NCBI GenBank assembly: GCA_030268105.1
Contig: BSDZ01000125.1
Location: 248,001-312,000 of the forward strand
DNA: 64,000 nucleotides
DNA from: Volvox africanus
Lineage: Eukaryota; Chlorophyta; Chlorophyceae; Chlamydomonadales; Volvocaceae
Direction of reading: 5' to 3'
This document shows positions 1-20,724 of the stretch, in pieces. The stretch's first letter is position 1. Each line of letters starts with the position of its first letter. Under the pieces are notes generated by a model. It was given only the letters and a program-made list of their open reading frames with translations. It had not been told where the DNA came from and ran no database searches. A program made the translations under genes and the position numbers.

Positions 1-815
1 GCAGGTCCTGAGGTTTGATGAAGCATGACGGTATAGTTTCTCCCCATCCCCTGTGTCAGACGGGTAAGCTATAGCTGCTTTCAACCGCCTCCTCCATAAT
101 CAACCCCTTCCCCTCCCCATCCCCGCTCCGGCCCCACGCTTGACTCCCAGTAGACCCTTGTCGACGATGGTGCGGCAGGTGCTCCATCCGTCTGAGCGGG
201 CAGCCGGCTAGTCCAGCTCACACGCGAGGGAGCGTCAATTCCCTCAACTCATCACAGTCCTGTTGACTGTGGCCTTCTTTGTCCGGGTACGTACGTATGC
301 CCCGCCTCCTAAAACACAAATGCGGGGCTCCCACATCCACACCTTACCCATATAGACTAAACGGCGTTTTGCACTCAGGCCCGCCTTGCGAACCGTTACA
401 GATTTTTGGCTACGACCACAGGTTGCAGCTTCCAGGCCCTCACTATGATCGCACTGCCAGCTCTTTGCCCGGTCCATTGTCATATGCGAACATCTTACTT
501 ATGTCATTTAAATGACCTGCTTTCTTTTCCTCTACTTGCCCTTCCCAGATCCATTACCAATGCACATTCACAGACACTCCTTCCCATAAGCAATGCTTCC
601 CCAAATGCACAAGCATGCCCGCCATGACACTCCCACATCATACACACACATCTCTCTCTCGTCCTCCGGGCGCATGGGACATGCCGTCGGCAGATGCCTG
701 CCACACCGAGCTCTATGCATACCGCAGGCCAGCAGGCTGAGCCGGCAGGCCGCCCCGGTGCTGCGACAGGTCACTGGGCTCCCGCCCGGCTACCGGTCCC
801 TTTATTTCTCCTCAC
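1..815. other. 3' continuation of the TOG gene, exons unresolved
   Basis: The TOG-type gene must continue here on the minus strand, because its exon ending at 816 closes in phase 0 without a stop. A possible small exon lies near 695-775 (after a TGTCGCAG acceptor, open in phase 0), but its sequence is Gly/Pro/Ala-rich and not diagnostic. I see no other gene. Confidence 0.3.
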
Positions 816-2034
816 CATGATGGTGGTATTGAGGACTTCCTCCCGCACTCGCCAGTTGCTGTGTGAGCTGCCCGCCGCCAGCAGGGTCAGCACTGCGCTG
901 GGCGTGCAGGCGGCCATAAGCCGCCGCACCAGCTTCATGATCGAGCTGCGGACCAGGACCTTGCTGTCCGCGAACTTTTCCAGGAGCGCTGGCACCAAAG
1001 TCCTGTAGGTGCGCAAGCCAGTCAGTGTGTGTGAGAGAAAAAAAAAGAGATGGGGGTAGGGGGGAGAAAGAGGGAAGGAAGGAGAAAAAGAGGAAGAATG
1101 AAAGGGAAAGGGAGCCACGAACGGTCAGCCGTGCGCATGCGGCTGGAGAATATGACCAGGAAAGCCCTGCTTTAAAGGGCATGCGCGCAGATATCGTGAC
1201 GTGTACCGGTGTGAGTTGTGTTAGGACATAAAAATGTGTATACTGGTCAGTATGGGTATAAGAGCGAGTGGATGCGTATTGCGTATCTGATATTGAGATT
1301 GGAGGCCATCTCTGTAAGAGTGCGCCATACAGCTTTACGAGAGCGGCGGTGAGGTTGTGAGTAGCTTAGCAGCTGAACTGTATGCAGGGGCGTGCAGTAT
1401 GCTGCCATCATCTGGCTTTGGCCCGGCGGCAGTGTTCCTGTACAGTTGCTACCAGGCCCCGTCATCCTTTTAAACAGGTTTGGATGATACACCGCTGCTG
1501 CCCCACCTTAGGTGGGGTCCAAGCTCACTGCCGACTTTCGCCGCCAAATCCCCGAGGATAGACATTGAAGATATGGCAATCTTAAAATTTGGGTCCGCAA
1601 CGAGCCCCGCCAAAAAGTTGACGAAGTCGGCAAGTGCCGGCACCAGCGTCGCGGGGCTAGATACGCCATTTAGACACTTGTGGAGGACGTCGATGGCTGT
1701 CGCCCGCGACTGCAAAAGGGTGAATGTTAACACGGCTGGAAAATGCTACAAGTCCTATATTGGGCGTACGGTCTCTGCAGGAGTGTCCCCACAGAAAGGC
1801 CGCGCATAGAAACGACTGCCATTATTTGATAGCCTTCGTGACATATATGCATACCTTCCAATTGCCAATATCTTGAAGGTCAGCAACGACGTGCGCAGGC
1901 ACGAAGCCGAAGGCCTGAAGGACAACAACAGTGGCAAAAAAGCAAACACAACAGCAATAAGGAATCAAGTATACTTGTCAACTTCAAAGGAAATAACTAT
2001 GTCGCTCACGTACCTCAGGCACTCCGCTTGTCAT
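816..2034 (-). CDS. TOG/HEAT-repeat (CLASP/crescerin-like) protein, 5' part
   Basis: Minus-strand exons at 2014-2034, 1855-1914, 1507-1709 and 816-1002 join in consistent phase (0, 0, 2, 0) to give 157 residues from an ATG at 2034. The first exon is only 7 codons and ends in a near-consensus donor (GAG then GTACGT). The sequence reads as helical HEAT repeats: an early GNWKSRATAIDVL stretch matches the W-x-x-R motif that opens TOG domains, and SNWRVREEVL matches the intra-HEAT motif of TOG proteins. TOG domains of the CLASP and crescerin/TOGARAM families bind tubulin and regulate cytoplasmic or axonemal microtubules; that role is inferred from the family. The gene continues below 816 (the last exon ends in phase 0 at a GTGAGG donor), but I could not place the next exon with confidence. 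Choice between CLASP and TOGARAM subfamilies is open. Confidence 0.65.
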
Positions 2035-2358
2035 GCGAACAAGGGTCCTCTTCTGTACTTTACGTTTCCATTCCTTCTTTGACTAACGACCCTTCGGCAA
2101 ATGCAAGCGACCATGAACACAGATTGCGAGCTTGGATTGTCTAGGTGGCGATATTGGCACCAGGAACCCAACAAGACAACGCCAATGATTGCAACATGTT
2201 GAAAAGCTATCAATAAAAGATGTTGTAGCACTATCGTTTGTCGGCGAGAGAGTTGTGCTTCTGTTTCCTCTCCGTGTCGTATATAGTACATGAAACTGAA
2301 ACTGTTTCGTGGGCTTCTCTGCTGACGCAGTCCTACTTTTCATGTTAACCTGTCATAA
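2035..2358. promoter_or_regulatory. Divergent intergenic region between TOG and exostosin genes
   Basis: About 320 bp separate the two divergent start codons (ATG at 2034 on minus, ATG at 2359 on plus). It must hold both 5' UTRs and promoters unless a non-coding 5' exon lies elsewhere. It is slightly AT-richer than the flanking exons. I see no convincing TATA box or repeat. Confidence 0.35.
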
Positions 2359-10160
<7,802 letters not shown>

Positions 10161-11265
10161 TGAGAGATGTGATGACACAATGACGTGATTGGGCTTTTGC
10201 TCGGTGTTGGCGTTTCAAGACCCTCAGACTGCGTTACATTTACGAAAACAAATCGTTGTCATTAGGCAGCTATAGACGTTAAGGTACCTCCTTCAGACGA
10301 ATGTTACTAAGCATCTGGACGGCAAGGGCACTCCTGCCGGTCGGCAAATAAACTAGTGATAATTGAAGATGGAACCAGGCTGGGGAGAGCATTATTATTA
10401 TCGTGGTGGTTATCAAAGGTGTGTACGCGTGTTTATGGAGAGAGTTTAGGTAGCTTGCTGCTCAGGGTTAAGCCGATTGGGTTCGGGTTATGATCTGGGT
10501 TGGACACGACCGGACGAGGGACGTTAGCTTGTCTCAACACACTCTGAGCGGCTGTCGAAGGCTGAGAGTAATGCGCACTGAAATTTTTCAAGATTGACTT
10601 TATATAACGACATGCAGATAGGCTTTGTGTGTAATGCCACTGACAAACGTACATGCGACGGCCTGTGGCATTTTACCCCTCCGCGGATGTAAGATTGCCC
10701 GTTTTGAGGGACGAGCTCATTGTTGCTGTCCTCCTTGCAGATGACATAGTTGAGACCGCTGAGCGCATGCCCCATCCCATTTAAAGTCCGTCCCAGTTTG
10801 TCGCAGTGGAGGGGGGCCAGCCTCTTGCAGTGACTGCAGCCTGACCCGCCACCGCGTGTTTCACAGCGGCATGGGCCCGCATATCTGAGGAGCTGGTGGC
10901 AGGGCCCTCTACACGGCCAACTGCCAGAACGCCCTGAAGACTGGGAAGATGGGTCTATGTGTATTCCTCACCACAATGCCCCGCGGATCATCGCCGTTCC
11001 AGAAATATGAAATTCATATTCGGCGTCGCACGGCAAAGATTAAAAACACATACACTCATCTTTTATCCAACCACATGCAATCAATGTCTGCCTGCCGCAG
11101 CGCCTCCTCCATGCCATAGCTGACAACGCACCTCCCGACGAGAGCCCCTCCCTTCGCCTCAACGCAACCCTTTCCGACTCACCCACGCCGCATTCGGCAC
11201 AACCTAACACAACCCTGGTAGGAATATGTCGGTACGGTGTGTGTATGCAATTCAATCCCTTGGAT
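10161..11265. other. Convergent intergenic region, no gene recognised
   Basis: Lies between the exostosin stop and the stop of the minus-strand gene at 11.3 kb. It should hold both 3' UTRs. TGTAA occurs on the plus strand at 10630-10634 and 10688-10692, either of which could be the exostosin polyadenylation signal. No open frame here looks coding. Confidence 0.4.
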
Positions 11266-14200
11266 TCACACCGCGTCGCTTCCATGTGTGCATGGTATGA
11301 GTGACGCGAGAAAGCCGCACAAGTATTGGGAGAGTGGGGACTTTACATCGCCTGGCCGCTTCACGGTCCGCGGTGACGCCCTGCACGCCGGCTTGTGCTC
11401 CAAACACCTTGCTGACGGTTGGTCCGGTTGGTCCTCTTCAGCATCATCATTTGTACCATCAATCGGATCCAAACCGATAATGCTCACACTGCTGATACTG
11501 CTCAAGGTCCTCGCGCTGATGTCACCTTCCACATCCGACTCCTCGTCCTCGAAACGGATGGCGCTGTCGAGGCGGAAGGGCACCACCGAGCGCTTATCTC
11601 CAAACCTCCTCACGGCGGACTGCGTGTTCCTGGGCGTGAAAGGGACCCCTGCGGCGCTGCCATTTGTCTCCTCCGCTCGGAATGCTACCGTATCGTCTGC
11701 GGGGATGAGGTCGGGTGCCGAGACCGCTCACCTTGATGTGGACCGCCCATCCTCCCGCGACGTAAACAGGCCCAAACCAGGCAACCCCCCCTCCAATCAA
11801 TGACGCACATGAGAGTATACGCCATTCTTTCAACTTAAGATGTCACAAACTGGAAGAGGCTATACCTGGGTACTTCAGACCCCTGGCCGTTGATGGACCA
11901 CATTCTCCGGGAAGGCAGTTGCGAGCGCTGCCAGCCGGTACGCCTGCTAATGGATGGACGCCGCTGGTGCAACGTCGGCCAGCCAACGGCGTGACGCGTT
12001 CGGGATCTCCTTGGTGGCCCCTGCCGCAACCGCTAGTTCCCGGAAAACCACGATTCCGGTGACAGCCACCCTTGCTCCCCCCGATCGCGGAGATACCGGG
12101 CGTGAAGGGAAGTTCATTAGCGGTGTTCTCTTCTCTGGGCGTGTTGCGTTGGGAGAGCCTGCCCTGACCTGTGAGCGTGTGCACGTGTGGTGCCATGTCA
12201 CCTCGCAACAACACATGCGCGTGAGTTGGAAGGCCGCCCATTTTGAGCAAAGAGAACATGTAAGCTATTAGAGTCTAATACGGCCATCTCGGTAAGGGAG
12301 CTGGGCGCACCACCACCACCACAGGCTACGATCCTTCAGCACAAGTCACCCTCTTTGAATGTGCGGAGAGTGTGTACATGCTGCATGGGTATGGATTAAG
12401 GAGATCATTCACAACCAAGCAGGTTTATCTCCGAATGTAGGGCAACCACTCAGGCGAAGATCTGAACTCATGTTAGGATCTTCACGCGGACCAGATGTCG
12501 CACCAACCTTATTGTCTCGCTATCTATGAATGGCATCTCGTGGAAGCATGCACAATCCCGCTTGTAGTCGGGCCCTTATTTCCTACCCCCCTCCCCCGAA
12601 TGAATCATCTCAACCCCTTTTTTTTCAAACCCTGCCAACAGGAAGCATGTGAAGCAGACGTACTGCGAGTCCTTACCGGAAGATTCACAGCCAATTCCGT
12701 ACAACAACCTACCGTGTCGTGTTACCCTCACGGCACCAGCAGTATTTGGCCGCGGCGTAGATTTGCTGAAAGGATGGCCGAACCGCACTAAGTCAGGGCG
12801 ACATGAGGGCCCCGTTTGACTGAGCGACGAATCCGCAGGGGTTATGTCGGGGCGCGGAAGGTGGTCAAAGTGGCAGCCAGGAACGCCGTCCTCGTGATCC
12901 ACGTCAACACGGCGGCCATCATTCGCGTCAGTGCTGGGATTGCATCGGCGGCCAATAGCTCGAAAGAGCCCTCTCCGCCCTTTCCATCCGACGGACTCAA
13001 AGGCTGCATGGCGCTTCCGCGCCCAAATCGCTAGTTTCGAGGAGCACTCAGCGGTGCCGCTGTCCCGAAGAGGTCTCCCATTGTTTGCTGCTGCTTCATC
13101 CGTCTGCTGCTTTCCTTTCAACACTGGAGATCGTTTTGACTGGTCGTTCCGGGACAGCGCGCAGACGTCCGCGCTTACGTCGTCCATAATAGCGCCGTCT
13201 CGGGAGCCCTCCATGTCCCACGACACGCCCGCGCACTGTTATGGGAGAAATTCGGACGGCAGCCAAAATTTTAACCCTCAGGAAAGTACATTTCTATTCC
13301 ACCACTAGCACCACCGGCTAAGGAAACCTGTAGCAAAAAAGCGAAGCATACCTAATACTTACTTTGCAAAAAGGACATACCTGCACGTGCGCGACGCCAG
13401 CAGGTCCCCTTCCAGTTGGCCTGTGCTTGGACTGGCATGTGCCTAGTGCTCCAGCCGCTGCTCCATCGCCATTACCACCACCACCACCGCCGACACCACC
13501 ACCGCCACCATCACCAAATGGGACCGGTTTCGGGACGCGACTTTGAAGACACACCGCAAAGCGCGTGTCTACAGACTCCGTCTGCACGGCTGTGTCTACC
13601 AGTGCCTGGGTGCTCAAATCAATAGGGAACTTGCTGGACCCTACCGCGTCGCTGTCTCCGTCGGTCTCCAGGAGGGCCTCCTTGCTGGCATGCAAAACCC
13701 TCTTCGTGCTGCTACGAGGTGTGCGAACATGTGCACAAGCAGAAAGAAGAAATCGAGAAAAAGGAAATGGCGCTTAGGAAGGAGCAACTGGACCATGGTC
13801 AGTATCATGTGATGCGAGGTGTTGAAAAGAAAGCTTCTCAAGGAATAAGGAAAGCTGCAGTTAGGCAGTGGTGGACACTGCCCCGTGCCTACCTGCTTGG
13901 CAGCGAATATATAGCCCTACCGGGACAGAGCAGCCGGGAAGCTTACATGAACTGCTCGCGTGCCCACCGCTCCATGTGCTCAAGAACCTCGATGTTTGAG
14001 ATATTATCCGCAGTGGCAAGATCAAGCTGCAGATCGAGACCAAGCTCCGCGACGAGCGCTGCGGCCTCGGCGGCGTGACCTGCCGGTTGCAAGGAAGGGC
14101 CACCGCACATACTGGGGGTCTTTGATGCTGCTGATTCCGCCACCACTGGCCGCTGCACGCTGCCTTCGTCTGACGTCGCATTGCGGCTTCGGGCAGCGTA

Positions 14201-16503
14201 TTTTTCCCTCAGAGTGGGCCCGAAGGGTGACACGCTACTCCGGAAGGGCAAAGACGCAATATCATCCTGTTGGCGCGGGACGGCAAAATGTCCACATGTG
14301 TGTGAAAGTCTCTCTGTACAGGTGCAATGAGAGAACGACCACGACGACCAGGACCGAGTAACAGGGCAGGGCACGACATACTGAACCATTGAAACGTGAC
14401 GAAGCAGGTATAAAGGTAAGCTGGGGAATATGCGGGATGTCAATGCGTGATCCGTCCGGTGGTGCGCCGACGTAACCCCATCCCCCAAATTGCAACCCCA
14501 CAACATACCCTTGCCGTTATAGCTGGAGTGTAGCATGAACTGCTGGTTGTGTCGGAACGTCGGTCGCTTACAGACGCAGAATCGGTATCACGCTCCTGGT
14601 CCCATACGGGCCGTGAGCCCGTTGGCATGGGTGCGACCTGCATCCTGCATCCTGCACGTCCACCGCAAGTAGGTGATTGATCCACACTATCGACATGTGG
14701 CGGCGCGTCTTCGACCAGGACCACAGCTTGTCTAAAGGGGCTGGGAGAGCGCTGCTCAGCAAGTAAGCGCTGAATCCTCCTGTACAGCGGACTGCCGTAA
14801 ACCAGTGGCGGGGTTCGCGTCTTCGATATTGCGAAGCGGATGGCAGCCGCTATGCTGTTGCCCACGACGCCACATGGCGCCGGGCTCTGAACTGTGGAGC
14901 TGTTTGTGGAGGCGCACCGTTGAGCCCCCACTCCCTCGTTGCCACTGCCATAGCTGTGCAACCTGCCGTGGGCTTGCTTCGTGGAAGTGGACAGAACCGC
15001 CTTCATCCAATTGTACAGTGGCGGATGAAAGCTGGACGATGTGGCTGCCTCAGACGACTGTGACGAAATCTGCCGCATCCGCTGAATGCCTGTCGGGATC
15101 AGCACGTGCTCACAGCTGCTGGTCGTGCCAACAGTTATTTGACAGCTTTGACTACGTTGCTGGTCTGTGGGCAGCTCCTTCGGAGACGCCATACTCGCAT
15201 CATCCACCACGGCTATCGGGATGCTTGTCGCGGCACTGGGGCCGGTCATGCTAAGTGGGCTCATGCTGCTGCTTGGCGACTGCAGCAGCTGCCTGCAGAC
15301 CGAATCACGCAGGCCACCGACACGCGTCGTCCCTGCTGCCTGCGTTCTACGAGCGCTTTTGCGGCCTGGATTCCAAATGTCAGCAGGGCCGGGGGTGGTG
15401 GCGGTGGGACTCAAGGCTGCAGCTTCATTGCAGCGCCACCGCATACCCCAGCCGCTTGCAGAAGTGCCACGGGTTGGCGTGGCGCGCAACTTCCTGATGG
15501 TCGCCTCGGCTCCTGTGAGCGCTAGTTGCACTTTTGCACGCAGCTGACGTTCTACAGCTACCTCCTGTTTAAAGGCGAATGGAAGTCCGCGAGGAAATCG
15601 CGTGGCAGAAAGGAAGGACCGGTAACAACCGGGTTTATACCGGATGAGCTTTTGCTCAGAGCTGCACCGATGGCCCACCCTTTGCCTTGAGCGCAACATA
15701 GAACATAGCCTGCGCCCATCGTCTATGTATCTGAGTTGGTGACTCCGTGGTTAAGCTGTGGCCATACGTGAAGCCATAGAATCAGATGCTTGCTCGCACA
15801 CGCTGCATTTCTTGGACAACAGCAGATTCCAAAACATCCTTTGCCTGACACCATCATTTGCCCCGACCTATCTAAAGACCTGGTTCCTCACGCGCTCTTT
15901 ATCCTTCAGCTTCTTCGCCACGGCCTCCAGCTCGTCTGCTAACTGAGGCGCGATCTCATCGGGAAGGCCTTCTGTGCCGTGCACCTCCAGAGCGTGCTGC
16001 AAAACTGTTAGCAGGTGGTGGAGCTGGTCTTGCAGCTTCGGTGAATTTCCTGCTCATGTAGGTATCAATGATGCCTTGCTGATGAGTAGGAGTGTAAGGT
16101 AAGACCAAACGATATGCTTAAGAGGACAAAAGCTGTCCTAACCTGTTACTTGCTCATCCCCTGCAAAAGATTCACTACAAGAAGCTTCAGCTTTGCGATT
16201 GCTGGCCGGCAAAACTGGAAACCCTTCAAACAAAGGATTATCCTGTTCAGGGAGAACGAGTCAAGCCAGTCAGGATCCGAGTTTGTCGACACTGACTAAA
16301 AGTTAGAGCCCCGTTAATTTTCTGAGGTGTACCTGGTGAGCGCTGGTCAGGGAAGCAGGGCTCTCGCAATACACTTTAAGACCTGTCTGATGGTCGGCAA
16401 AACTCGGCGAGGAGAACGAGCTGCTGGCATGTGAGCGTGGCGTAGTAAAGTTTTGAAAAAGTAAAGCAGGACTTATGCGGAAAAAAGTGCTGAGCGGCTC
16501 CAT
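11266..16503 (-). CDS. Unrecognised Ser-rich protein with helical N-terminal part
   Basis: Well-supported minus-strand exons are 16333-16503 (ATG at 16503), 16150-16242, 15880-16035, 14509-15564, 13947-14266, 13381-13711 and about 12713-13235; all join in phase. A C-terminal exon ends with TGA at 11266-11268, but the joins between about 12.27 and 11.8 kb are unresolved. I do not recognise a family. Visible features are a helical, charged segment (ELEAVAKKLKDKERVRNQ, then VERQLRAKVQLAL) near residues 110-160, a long Ser/Thr/Pro-rich exon of 352 codons, a second helical segment (ISNIEVLEHMERWAREQF) near residue 575, a DTAVQTESVDTRF stretch of the kind seen in coiled-coil scaffold proteins, a poly-Gly run, and an acidic C-terminus. 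The coiled-coil plus disordered make-up suits a cytoskeletal or scaffold protein, but function is unknown. A start further upstream is possible, since the first exon is also open up to an acceptor at 16527. Confidence 0.6.
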
Positions 16504-16526
16504 GGCTCCACACAAAGACGTCAACG

Positions 16527-18999
16527 CTGAAACAGGTTGATTAACTACATTACAGGGTCAATGACAAAGAGCTAAGAAAATAATATGATGTTTAGTATGA
16601 TCATATGTGCAAGGGTAGGTGCAATGCAGCGCGTGCAGCGAGAGACTCAAACCGTCGGGTAATGGAATCCGTACGGATAAATCCAACCGGAGTACTAGGA
16701 TGAAGCCCACCGCGTTACCAACGCTTGTAATAAATATACCGATGAATAATGTGTGCCTAAACTCAAACAAATGAACTGTTTGATTTGTAAATATTTACCG
16801 GACCTCTATTGTTGTATTCCGTCAGCATACTCCGTGACTGCGACACCCAATGTGGCTTTACTATAATCTGATAACTGAGCTTTTATATCCCTTCTGCCTG
16901 GTAACAGGTACATTCATCTTATCGATGTGGACGCGGAATGGACGCAGACTCTCGCACCCACCTCCCCACCAGCCGGGACTTTGACCCCTTCGCATGGGAA
17001 GACGGTAGCGCAGATGGTTCACAGAGAAGTTGCCTACGATATATGTTATAGCGCACCTGCTTTTCATGGCGAAGGAGCTTCACCCCAACATACAACATTA
17101 CTACTGGCTGCTGTGGGCAGCAGTCTTGACCACAATCCGTGACCATGTCACAATGGTCACGCGACCATCATCGCCATGTCGATTGCCATCCCTAGGGAGA
17201 TGTCTTCATCATCGCGCATCTGATGCATTGTATGCGGGGAAATCACATGAGTACATACGTGATGCCGATTCAGGACAGCCACGGTACCTCACGTAATTGG
17301 CACAGACTTGCAGGAGGGTGCTCCTTGGTTCACCGTCTTGTTATGCCATTAGTCCTCACCAACGCACCAAGGTGGATGGCCCGTGGCTGTGCCGTACACA
17401 ATGCGGTTGCACGTGCAGCGAGTCATGGCCTGGTCACGACCAAGCATGTGTGAGTTTCTACTGACATTGCACATCGGGGGTGGGGAGCGATGGTCTAACG
17501 TGGGTCGCTGCCACATCTTCCATTCTCGCACTCAAGAGTCCGGCTGTACAAACTATCTCCGCCACAAGTGCCTGTGAATCCTGCATGACAGACCTAAAAA
17601 TACATATTTAGTCCACACGCTTGCGGCACACAGCGGACGCTTCATGTAAGCTATGAATGGGGGCCATAACCCCATTGCAAACATACTCTGACCCCAACAT
17701 CGTCGGTTAACCCAAGCCAGTATTTGATCTGTAACTCCCATCGGCACCGCTGTTTTGTCGACAAACCTGAAGGATTCTTTTCTTTTCTGAAGGATTCGAG
17801 CAGACGACGACCAAAAAGAGCAACCTGGCTGTTTTTATCAAGACACACGTGCAATCCAAACCCCCCAATAAATGACATCGCAACGCAATGTAATTTATTG
17901 CAGAGCTGGAAAATTGTGATAAGACAACTCTTGACATACTACGAAACACCACTCAAAGCAGTTATTTGTACACTAATATGCGCGTCAGCAGCCCTGGACT
18001 TTGAATGCCCAGTGCTAGGGGGTAATGTGGGCATGCACGGGACAAGTTCAGGGCCCCATGCGAAAGACCCATACAGGACGACGTGTATTAGTGAGAGTGG
18101 TCCCCCGTAGTCCGCTGGTGTGCATGTAAGCTAGCTTGGCTGGCCGGCCAGCAAAAGAGTGGAACATGCGTGGGAACCGTTCCACGACGGCATAATCAAT
18201 ACAAGGAGCGTAAAACGAAGGGAGTACCCTTTCCGCCAACCAACCCTGGTTGTTCTACATGGGTACACGTCGTCCTAAACCGTCGGTTCGGGACAAAAAG
18301 GTTAGATAGGATAAATTTTATGTACCAGAATCCGTAGGGACGGCGGAAAACATACAAAGAACGTCATGTAAGGCGAACGTAGTGATATGTCGATGATGGA
18401 TCCTACCCTGCAGCATCCAACTGACCCGCGGGTCAAGAAGGCATCTTGCAGAATTTAGGCATAAAACAGTTTTTTATATGTACGTTGGCCTGGGACGCTC
18501 ATATGTTTGATATGCCATCGAAACGATCCGCGCGGACGGTAGAGGAAAGCAGCCCCCGATAGTAATGCCAAAACTGTACTTATATATTTTTATAAATGAG
18601 CTCTGCGCATGCCGTTACACAGCGCCACGTATTAACTCTTGACTATCGTTAAAACAGCTCACGTGCAGCGATCACATCCCATCATCTCAATTAAAAATAA
18701 ATTACATGTATCACATAGAAAGCCACGATATTTTTTACCCAGGATCTGTCGAGGTATAATCCATGATATTGATATCCTACCAACACAAATACTAATATCA
18801 AGAAACTTGTTTCTCAATTGACGTGATTAATACGTAAACACCTCTAATAGTATAATGTGTTTTATTCCATGTCCTGGGACCTGTACGGCTGCATCTCGAT
18901 CCGCGTTACCGTACCAAAATCTTGTAGCTAAAGACCTCTCCAGTGCTATGGAAATGTTGCGCCCCGGCTCGTTCAGGTCACACGATCACGTCGCTCAAA
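16527..18999. other. AT-richer intergenic region, no gene supported
   Basis: No exon chain could be built here. One exon-like stretch on plus (about 16913-17142, after a CTGGTAACAG acceptor) is open for about 76 codons without recognisable homology. The 17.2-18.9 kb part is AT-richer and full of stops in all frames. The promoter of the antenna gene at 19.0 kb must lie at its right end. Confidence 0.4.
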
Positions 19000-20724
19000 A
19001 TGATGCTGCTTGCCAAGAACGCCGTGGCCGTGCGCCCTTCGGGCGTCGCTCGCCGGAGCGTGGTCGCTAAGGCCAGCTCGCGCCCCCTGTGGCTGCCCGG
19101 TAAGACAGGATAGCTTCAGCTTTCACACCATGAATGTTAATTCTTTGAATTACTTTGTGACTGTTAGTACGCGTATGGCATAGTCCCTACCGAATCAGGC
19201 TTCCTGGGCTATGCCTTGTTACCTGGCCCCCTATTTTCCTTTCTGAAATAACTAGCATTTCGACAATGATGTAATTCTTGGGCCCACTTACTCAAGCTCG
19301 AAAGCAGTCCTGGACTGGGACCTTGTACAATGCTATGCCCCTCATACTTTTTAATCATTTTGACTGAAGCTATCCTGACGTCATCTTTCTCGTGCCTCAG
19401 GCAGCACGCCACCGGCGCACCTTAAGGGTGAGCTGCCGGGTGACTTCGGGTAAGGCATGATAGGATTCGCGGTTGCCTTAGATAACCGTCACATTAAATA
19501 ACACGTGCGTCGTTTGGGATCGCAGCTTCGACCCGCTGGGCCTGGGCGCCAACCCAGAGTCGTTGAAGTGGTGAGTTATCTGTTTGCCCGCACCTACGTC
19601 AGTCGAGTCCCTCGAGGATCCTCCAGGGGAGATTCCGCGCATCGATGCTGTTGCGTCGCTGTGTCCCAGCGTCAATGTTTTTGCTGCCTTTCATTTTGTG
19701 AAGCTTTACCATGTTGCAGGTTCCGCGAGTCAGAGCTTGTGCACTCCCGCTGGGCCATGGCCGCGGTTGCCGGTATCCTTGTTCAGGTGCGTTCACAGAC
19801 GTTCCAGGGAATCCACACATCTGGATTTGCTGATGCCGGCACCTTTTGCTGTGCCATGGAGTAACGAGTCACTTAATAGTCATATGCGTGTTGGGGGCTT
19901 GCAGGAGATCTTGCGCCCGGACGTGTTCTGGTACTCGGCCGGTAGCCAGGTGGAGTCGCCACTAGGCCCTCTGGGTCTGCTAGCCTTCGAGTTCTTCTGC
20001 ATGCACTGGGTGGAACTTCGCCGCTGGCAGGATTTGCGCAAGCCTGGATCCGTTGACCAGGACCCCATCTTCAGCCAGTACAAGCTTCCACCGCACGAGG
20101 TAAATCTAAAAGAACCTATTCTCGAGCCGTACCTGTCGCTGTCCCGACACCAAAACATTGGTGTGTACTTTCCTCACAGCCGGGCTACCCGGGTGGCGTC
20201 TTCGCCCCGTTCATCCCCGGTGACCTTGCTGAGCTCAAAGTTAAGGAAATCAAGAACGGTCGCCTTGCCATGGTGAGCATCGTGTCGGGGGCTATTCGGC
20301 GTCGGAGGGGTAGACATGTATGTGTTATTGATGGGCTGCAAGCCACCCATTCGCCATTAGAGTCACATCGAAGAAATGTTGACGCAGTGTCCCCTTCCGC
20401 CAATGCAGCTTGCGTTCATTGGCTTCGTGATGGCTGCTCAAGTCACCGGCAAGGTGAGCTGCTGTTGCATTCGGTGCGAAGTGAGGACTCCCGAGGGTCC
20501 GTTATTTGGGCACCAGATTGACCTTAACCCTTTGTTCTGCCTCGCAGGGCCCGATTGCGGCTCTCCAGGAGCACCTGGCGGATCCTTGGGGCACCACCAT
20601 CTTTTCGAAGGCTGCTGTTGTGCCAGGCCAGGCTGTTGCCCCGCCATGCAAGATTCCGGCCAGCGTGCCGTACAACGGCATCGAGATTCCGACCCCCTGC
20701 TTCCTGCAGGGCTTGTGGCCTTGA
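19000..20724 (+). CDS. Light-harvesting chlorophyll a/b protein of photosystem I (LHCA type)
   Basis: Eight exons (19000-19099, 19401-19449, 19526-19570, 19720-19786, 19905-20099, 20180-20272, 20409-20453, 20548-20724) give 256 residues. Residues 1 to about 26 are rich in Ala, Val, Arg and Ser and poor in acids, like a chloroplast transit peptide; the mature part starts near SSRPLWLPG. The generic LHC motif is present twice: ESELVHSRWAM (E70, H73, R75; helix B) and EIKNGRLAM (E175, N178, R180; helix A). The central helix contains FEFFCMHWVELRRWQD. The protein ends PTPCFLQGLWP. It binds chlorophylls a/b and carotenoids and passes energy to photosystem I in the thylakoid. The overall pattern recalls the Chlamydomonas LHCA4/5/6 group, but I cannot name the orthologue. 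ATG 19000 is followed at once by ATG 19003, so either could start. Confidence 0.95.

Noticed and set aside
14805..15254. Plus-strand open frames opposite 14.5-15.5 kb
   Set aside because: Shadows of the 352-codon minus-strand exon, which has matched splice sites and phase on both sides.
16527..18999. AT-rich region considered as a degenerate retrotransposon
   Set aside because: I found no terminal repeats, reverse transcriptase or integrase motifs.
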